Below, piece after piece: positions 28,338 to 33,255 of a DNA stretch of 33,255 bases. Numbering within the stretch: position 1 is the stretch's first letter; each line of letters begins with the position of its first letter. The DNA is from a virus: the IMG/VR virus record IMGVR_UViG_3300046167_000145, positions 1-33,255 of that record. One strand, given 5' to 3'. The position numbers were made by a program, and so were the translations under genes. The notes under the pieces were generated by a model. It was not told where the DNA came from and searched no databases. It was given only the letters and a program-made list of their open reading frames with translations.

Positions 28338-29531
28338 TTATGGAGTCTCTAATGCTGCGATTGCAGTAGCAAATGATCCATTTACAAACGCATTTGGTAA
28401 GTAGTTTGTTAAAGCAACTCTTTCGCTTACTCTAACAGTTACAAAACCATCTCTTACGTTAGTTCCATCTTCTCTAAAGAATTCAACGTTCACACCTTGT
28501 CTAACCCATAACTGAGTACCAATACCGAAGTTTCCGATTAAGAAAGTTCCCGCAGCGATAGCAGTATTCTGAATTACTTTTACTCCTGAAAAAGAAGGTT
28601 GTAATCCGTTATAAACTTGGTCTTTCAAGTATTTGTTAGTTGAATCTTTTAACAATAAGATTTTGTTAAAGTCAGTAGGATTTAACATAATACAGTCAGC
28701 GCTATAATTCAATAATGATAATTGATTTAATGCAGCAACGATAACGTCAAACTCATTTGCAGAATCAACAGACTGATAAAATGCACCACTTGCAGATACA
28801 TCAAAATCAGCTGCATCAGTAATGATACCACTTAAATTAGCACCAGTTCCGTCTCCGCTTAATATTTGAGCATCTTCAACTTCTAAAAGTTTCTCAGGCG
28901 CTCTTGCAGAAAGGTATGATGTTAATTGAGGTGTATCAGCTAACATTTCCTCAGAAATACGGAAGTAAGTTCCGATTTTTCTTACGTTAGCATCAGCCGC
29001 AGTCATATCAAAGTCAGATTGTCCTAAAGTTGTACCTTCAGCAGTTGCAGCGGCACCGTTAGAATATCCTGATTCTTTTACATATCTTACAACATCAGAT
29101 TGAGTTGATCCAGTAGCTAGTAATTGTCTTACGTGAACTGGTCTTGTTGGGTCAAATTTATAACCTGGTACTCTGTCCGCCGGAATTACTTCTCCAGTAA
29201 AATCAGCTGCAACAGTCATATCTGCTTTTAATTCAAATGATGCGCTTCTAGAATTACCTTTTGCAATTCCTTCTACTGCTCCATTATCCAACGCCTCTTG
29301 TAAAGCACTTTTAAAAGTTACTTTCTTTTGGCTATTGAATTGTTTTTTGTTTGCTACTTCCATAGCGTCTAAACGCTCGTTTAATTTAGTAGCCATTCCG
29401 CTTACTTCTGATTTTACAATCTCGTTAGCTTTTTCAACAACGTTGTTTACAACGTCTGAATTAGATTTTTCAATCTTTGCGTCAATAGACTTGCTTATTC
29501 CGTCTAATTGACCTTTTAGTTCTTCGTTCAT
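28338..29531 (-). CDS. Major capsid protein (HK97 fold)
   Basis: The 397-residue protein starts with an N-terminal delta region of about 65 residues (LKGQLDGISKSIDAKIEKSN, VNNVVEKANEIVKSEVSGM) that is coiled coil and probably removed by the prohead protease. The HK97-fold body follows: IPADRVPGYKF, HVRQLLATGSTQSDVVRYVK, VRKIGTYFRISEEMLADTPQ, GDGTGANLSGI, MLNPTDFNKILLLKDSTNKY and a C-terminal VRVSERVALTNYLPNAFV. Order protease-capsid and length are standard. The gene is followed by a strong terminator. Confidence 0.93.
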   Translation of the reverse strand: MNEELKGQLDGISKSIDAKIEKSNSDVVNNVVEKANEIVKSEVSGMATKLNERLDAMEVANKKQFNSQKKVTFKSALQEALDNGAVEGIAKGNSRSASFELKADMTVAADFTGEVIPADRVPGYKFDPTRPVHVRQLLATGSTQSDVVRYVKESGYSNGAAATAEGTTLGQSDFDMTAADANVRKIGTYFRISEEMLADTPQLTSYLSARAPEKLLEVEDAQILSGDGTGANLSGIITDAADFDVSASGAFYQSVDSANEFDVIVAALNQLSLLNYSADCIMLNPTDFNKILLLKDSTNKYLKDQVYNGLQPSFSGVKVIQNTAIAAGTFLIGNFGIGTQLWVRQGVNVEFFREDGTNVRDGFVTVRVSERVALTNYLPNAFVNGSFATAIAALETP

Positions 29532-29535
29532 TTTT

Positions 29536-30225
29536 TTATGAATTTAATGAATTTAATAAATAATTATACACTTCTGAATCATTGCTTTTTACTTCAACAT
29601 TCGGCGAAGTGATAATTTCTGTCGGCTTCGTGAACTCAATAAATAATGATTTTAATTTTAATACTTCTGCTTCAATAGCGTAACCCATCTCGTCTGAAAT
29701 GTCGCCTTTGCGCAATAGTTTAGAAAGGCTATCGTATCGTTTAGAAACTTTTTCTAAATCTACGTTACCTTTTACATCTAATATTTTAGCTTGGTCATTA
29801 GCTGCCAATGTAACGGCGCTAATTTCATATAGTTTAACCTCGTTGATTTCTCTATAATCTCCCTTGTCTTGCTTTTGTATTGGTAATATACCTACACTAT
29901 TTTCGGTTATTACTCCGCTTTTCATTAACTCAACAACATCTTTTCCTAGTTGCGTTTTAGCAATCTCTGCAACAAAAACCAAACCTTTGTCATCCTCATA
30001 AAGTTCGGTCATTTTACCGATTGGTTGATTCATATCGTGTTGATATAAATATTTAACTCTAGAGCCATTCTCGGCGATTGTCTTTTTGTATGCGCCTTTC
30101 ATAATTATATCAGAATCAGAATCTTTGTTTCCAAAGAATGATCCGTAACCTTTTATGATTCCGGCTTTTTCATCCGCATCAATTAACTCTCCAACTGGAG
30201 CCGCCTTATAAAGAATTGTGTTCAT
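29536..30225 (-). CDS. HK97-family prohead (maturation) protease
   Basis: The 229-residue protein begins MNTILYKAAPVGELIDADEK, with GIIKGYGSFFGNKDSDSDII, the catalytic histidine in YLYQHDMNQPIGKM (H63), the serine in ENSVGI (S108), and a conserved LYEISAVTLAANDQAKI segment. It fits peptidase family S78. It cleaves the capsid delta domain and itself during prohead maturation. The C-terminal 80 residues are helical and likely a scaffold-like tail. The start lies 15 bases below a candidate late promoter box. Confidence 0.92.
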   Translation of the reverse strand: MNTILYKAAPVGELIDADEKAGIIKGYGSFFGNKDSDSDIIMKGAYKKTIAENGSRVKYLYQHDMNQPIGKMTELYEDDKGLVFVAEIAKTQLGKDVVELMKSGVITENSVGILPIQKQDKGDYREINEVKLYEISAVTLAANDQAKILDVKGNVDLEKVSKRYDSLSKLLRKGDISDEMGYAIEAEVLKLKSLFIEFTKPTEIITSPNVEVKSNDSEVYNYLLNSLNS

Positions 30226-30239
30226 ATAAAAAATTTTTG

Positions 30240-30247
30240 TAAATATA
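30240..30247 (-). promoter_or_regulatory. Candidate promoter -7 box for protease and capsid
   Basis: TATATTTA within CGTATATTTACA lies in the 36-base gap between a small gene and the protease gene. The same 12-base string is found before the tail tube gene. Confidence 0.35.
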
Positions 30248-30261
30248 CGATTTTTTAAATT

Positions 30262-30456
30262 TTAGATATATTGCACCTCTCCACCATCTAAAACATCTCC
30301 AGTAAAGTTTGGAATCCATTTTATTTGCCTTCCGTTTGACTTCTCTAAAACCTCAATTAATTTTTCCTCGCCTAATACATTAAAATAATTTAAAGGAGTT
30401 TCGGCTTTAGGGTGTAAATCTAAATATTCGTTTAAAAGTTTTTCTAATTTATCCAT
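30262..30456 (-). CDS. Small hypothetical protein between minor head and protease genes
   Basis: The 64-residue protein starts MDKLEKLLNEYLDLHPKAET, with an N-terminal helix, PLNYFNVLGEEKLIEVLEKS, and a C-terminal strand region GRQIKWIPNFTGDVLDGGEV. It starts one base after the minor head gene stop. No family is recognised. It may be a head assembly factor or an immunity-like partner of the protease-like domain just upstream, which would be new; this is only a suggestion from order. Confidence 0.55.
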   Translation of the reverse strand: MDKLEKLLNEYLDLHPKAETPLNYFNVLGEEKLIEVLEKSNGRQIKWIPNFTGDVLDGGEVQYI

Positions 30457-30457
30457 T

Positions 30458-32002
30458 TTATAAATTTATCAATTCATCAATCCATTTAATTGTGTCCTCG
30501 TATATTTCAGGAAATAGTTTTTTAAATACTAAATTACCTTGATACTTATTTTCAAATGCGTGTGCTAACATTTCTGCGTGTCGCCAACCTTCACTCCTAT
30601 AATAACCATTTGAATGGCCCCAACCTACTTTATTTTTAGTCATAGCACCAAAATAATCAGCAACTGCGGCGTAACTTTCAGTAAATTGTTTATCTGTTAA
30701 ATTAGAAAATTGTTTTCTAATTGAATTTTTATGATTCCAACTAAATTTATCTACGTGTTCAAAATATTTAAACTTGTCAGCGCCTCTTTTGTTTATTCCT
30801 ATTTTTTTCCTTTGTGATTTATAAAAACTTACTACTTCATCGATACTACGATACCGTCTACTTGACAAAAGTACCCATTCGCGTTGTTTGTGTATTACGT
30901 GTCCAAATTCGTGCGCTAAAACCCTTCCAATAGTGTCAGAGTTAAACCTTTTAGTGTCAATAACAATTGTGTTACCACTCGCATAAGAGCCATTGTTTGA
31001 ACTTTGTAACTTTGGCCTTTCTTTTAGCAAAGATAAATAATTATCATTTACTTTAGCATTTTTTGGAACTATTTTGCTCCACGCATCAGGACGCATTGAT
31101 TCTTTTGCGTCTTGAACACCTGATGCAACAGTCGCTCCGACATCTGCAACAAAATCTCCTAAACCATAACCCGTCCTAGTTCCGCCACCTAAACCAAAGT
31201 TAATGTCAGTGATTTCTCCGGTCGCTTGTGCGTTTTCTTTTGGAAATGGCGCTATTGAACAACGGCAATTAATTACCTCACTAGCCGGGCCGCTTGGGTC
31301 TCCCGGGTACATCATTAAAGCACCCCCAACCATAAATGGCTCATTTTGAGGAACTGGCTCACTTGCTCCGGCTTCAGCGTGAGTTGACCTAGTTCTGTCA
31401 TCAAAAGACGCAACCCACTCTTTCATCATATCAGCCGCCGGGAATATTGTGTTTGCAGATTTTAAAGTTGCAAAGTTCGCAGCACTTGTTGCCTCTGTTC
31501 TAACTAATCGCTCCGCTTGAAACGCTGAATACCTATTGAATTGACTTCTTAAAATCCTAGTCTTTTCGGCAATACCTAGATTTTGAAAATCAATATCAGT
31601 CATTAAATTTCTTGTAACTTTTTGAAGTGTTGCTTTTGCAGTACCACTAACTAAAGTAACCCTTTCAGCACCTACGGCAGAGCCATAAGACGCAAAAGAA
31701 TTTTGCCATTCACTAACGTATTGATTTGGATTAACTCCCTTTTTTATGTATTTATCAAAATTTCTTGCATACCATTTGGCAAATTGTAAACCGATATCAG
31801 AATATAAATCACGATAAATTTTAAGTAATTCACTTGTACTAAATAAAAGTTGAAATGATGTTTGACCGCTAGACAAAAAAGATTCTGCTCCTTTATAGTA
31901 TTGGTTTTTATAGTATCGCCTTACTTTAGAGGATTGCCTTTTTTCGGCTTTGTCCAATTCCTTTTCAAAAGCCTTTTGCCATTTGTCTTTGTCTAACCTC
32001 AA
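30458..32002 (-). CDS. Mu F-like minor head protein fused to a zinc-metalloprotease-like domain
   Basis: The 514-residue protein has two parts. Residues about 1-260 form a Phage_Mu_F minor head domain, with RLVRTEATSAANFATL (165-180), WVASFDDRTRSTHAEAGA (196-213) and the end motif INCRCSI (244-250). After a glycine-rich linker (269-282), residues about 300-514 contain VLAHEFGHVIHKQREW (361-376), with the HExxH zinc motif H364-E365-H368, and a downstream helix RHAEMLAHAFENKY (474-487) that could supply a glutamate ligand. This suggests a zincin protease injected with DNA or acting in head assembly. The first part is secure; the activity of the second is inferred. Confidence 0.82.
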   Translation of the reverse strand: MRLDKDKWQKAFEKELDKAEKRQSSKVRRYYKNQYYKGAESFLSSGQTSFQLLFSTSELLKIYRDLYSDIGLQFAKWYARNFDKYIKKGVNPNQYVSEWQNSFASYGSAVGAERVTLVSGTAKATLQKVTRNLMTDIDFQNLGIAEKTRILRSQFNRYSAFQAERLVRTEATSAANFATLKSANTIFPAADMMKEWVASFDDRTRSTHAEAGASEPVPQNEPFMVGGALMMYPGDPSGPASEVINCRCSIAPFPKENAQATGEITDINFGLGGGTRTGYGLGDFVADVGATVASGVQDAKESMRPDAWSKIVPKNAKVNDNYLSLLKERPKLQSSNNGSYASGNTIVIDTKRFNSDTIGRVLAHEFGHVIHKQREWVLLSSRRYRSIDEVVSFYKSQRKKIGINKRGADKFKYFEHVDKFSWNHKNSIRKQFSNLTDKQFTESYAAVADYFGAMTKNKVGWGHSNGYYRSEGWRHAEMLAHAFENKYQGNLVFKKLFPEIYEDTIKWIDELINL

Positions 32003-33255
32003 TTAGTCGTCTTTTAATTTGTTTACTTCTCTTATTGCCCAATCAACCCCGGCAGTTCCACCCCATAAGTTCCAAGCTACATAGCCGTTGTCCTTCCAAG
32101 GCTCTCCCTTATATTTAGGATCTATCTTTGCGTTTTCTCTGTGGCGGTTGAATTGCGCCATTCTTTTAACAACATCTAAAGAAATGTTTTCTCTGTTTGC
32201 GAGTTGCGATGCTCTACGCCAACCTACTTCTGTTCCGGCAGTAACAACATCACGCCCATATTTTTCACGCCATTCAATCATCCTTTTAGCGTTATTGGTC
32301 GCAGATTGAGGATAATTATTATAAGTTTCTGCCTTAATTATTTCGTTTTTTTTTTGACCTAAAAACTTGTTTACGTCTAAATCTATTGGATCAATAGGTA
32401 AATCAATATCGCTTGGATTTGTAGGAATTAAATTAGCCGGTATAAAGTAATCGTCTAATTGAGTATTTTCTTCATCCTTTCCGTAGTTCATTGCAGAACG
32501 CTTTTCATTTGGCGTAATCCACCACGCTTTAGATAACTGATTTACAATCTTTTCAGTTTCCTCTTGCATCTCAGGTATTACAGAAAAATCAAACTCAATA
32601 CAAAGTTTGTCGCCATATTTAGGCGCTAACCATCTATTTAATTCGTCTTTAATTTTTACAAGTTCAGGGATAACTGCGTTTTGATACAATGCCTTTTTAG
32701 CCTCTTTCATATTGTTATAAGAGGATGAATCAGTATTGTTTAGTAATTGCACTGGTACATTGTAGATATTACACAAATCTTTTATTGAGGCGTTGTATTG
32801 CGCTATCAAAGAAACATCAGAGGCATTTAATCCAAAATTAACCCAAGACATTTTGTTTGGAGTTATGATAATATCTCCGGCATTGTCTGAGCCTTGATGC
32901 TGACGTCTAAATTTATCTTTTAATTGTTGCGCTTGTACTTCATTAATGTCGCCCATCTCAGAAGTTAATAAACCTCTTGCAGTTTGGTTTTGTAGATATT
33001 TTACTCCCGTTTGTACCGCTTCATTGTTTGTTGTTAATGAACGCAAACCCGCTCTTAACGGCGATTGTCCGTACATATGTGATCCAGTACCATCGTAGTA
33101 AGGATTGAAGTCTTTAATATGGCAGATTTCAGATGCGTCAATATATTTTGTTCCGTTGTATTCTAATTTATATTTAGATACCGGCTCCATTATACCATTC
33201 GATATAATCTCCATCACTTGCGACGGCATAACATACAACTCAGTAAATTTGCCAA
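32003..33255 (-). CDS. Phage portal protein, C-terminal part (continues from right edge)
   Basis: The frame is open from the right edge and continues the portal of 1-473; residue numbers here count from the first in-frame TTG at 33238, which is not a true start. Portal features: GKFTELYVMPSQ at the beginning, HIKDFNPYYDGTGSHMYGQS (40-59), a central ring helix region with GDIIITPNKMSWVNFG (121-136), YNVPVQLLNNTDSSSYNNMK (159-178) and NEKRSAMNYGKDE (244-256). A C-terminal module (about 312-405) reads AKRMIEWREKYGRD, GWRRASQLANRENIS and YVAWNLWGGTAGVDWA, a known phage head-gene appendage of unknown role. Confidence 0.9.
   Translation of the reverse strand, partial: GKFTELYVMPSQVMEIISNGIMEPVSKYKLEYNGTKYIDASEICHIKDFNPYYDGTGSHMYGQSPLRAGLRSLTTNNEAVQTGVKYLQNQTARGLLTSEMGDINEVQAQQLKDKFRRQHQGSDNAGDIIITPNKMSWVNFGLNASDVSLIAQYNASIKDLCNIYNVPVQLLNNTDSSSYNNMKEAKKALYQNAVIPELVKIKDELNRWLAPKYGDKLCIEFDFSVIPEMQEETEKIVNQLSKAWWITPNEKRSAMNYGKDEENTQLDDYFIPANLIPTNPSDIDLPIDPIDLDVNKFLGQKKNEIIKAETYNNYPQSATNNAKRMIEWREKYGRDVVTAGTEVGWRRASQLANRENISLDVVKRMAQFNRHRENAKIDPKYKGEPWKDNGYVAWNLWGGTAGVDWAIREVNKLKDD

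Noticed and set aside
1-33255. Temperate phage with lysogeny module
   Set aside because: A small HTH protein exists, but there is no integrase, no excisionase, no divergent repressor-Cro arrangement and no minus/plus gene switch.

Overview
The window looks like essentially one complete genome of a tailed bacteriophage (siphovirus type, HK97-fold capsid, about 33.3 kb) infecting a member of the Bacteroidota, most likely a flavobacterium. The reasons are very low GC, start codons without Shine-Dalgarno sequences but with A-rich leaders, -7 boxes of the Bacteroidota form TAnnTTTG, a flavobacterial-type signal peptide, and structural proteins of the kind seen in flavophages. Every supported gene lies on the minus strand, so transcription runs from high to low coordinates. 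The portal gene starts at 473 and runs off the left edge, and its remainder enters at the right edge. The contig therefore closes on itself or is circularly permuted. No integrase, tRNA, rRNA, CRISPR array or insertion sequence was found, so a virulent lifestyle is the simplest reading.

Layout in the direction of transcription. Packaging and head: terS, terL, portal (473 to 1, continuing 33255-32003), a Mu F-like minor head protein fused to a zinc-protease-like domain, a small protein, the prohead protease and the major capsid protein (to 28338). A block of about 1.2 kb of non-structural genes follows (28284-27076): small proteins, a DUF3310 protein, a Cys-rich protein and a PD-(D/E)XK endonuclease, separated by terminators. 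Then come the neck genes (27051-25097), a virion protein, amidase and holin (lysis), small virion proteins, three tandem LamG-type adhesins, a cluster of small membrane or exported proteins including a thioredoxin-like protein without catalytic cysteines, the tail tube, tail chaperones G/GT with a lambda-like slippery heptamer, the tape measure (broken by four single-base insertions in this assembly) and a large tail-tip protein (to 11348).

The early/replication region runs from 11221 to about 2371. It holds a small HTH regulator, an annealing-type recombinase, an SSB-like protein, a RecE-like exonuclease, a DnaA domain IV protein, a VRR-NUC nuclease, a replisome organiser carrying an iteron/AT-rich origin-like site inside its gene, a PAPS-reductase-like ATPase, a nuclease-like protein, a T7 gp4-type primase-helicase and a ParB-like protein.

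Rho-independent terminators follow the capsid gene, the tail tube gene and several accessory blocks. Most are followed at once by a TAnnTTTR box, so the genome appears to be built of terminator-promoter cassettes that set expression level block by block. Eleven genes were added by reading the sequence directly: ten small genes of 28-54 codons and the T half of the tail chaperone.
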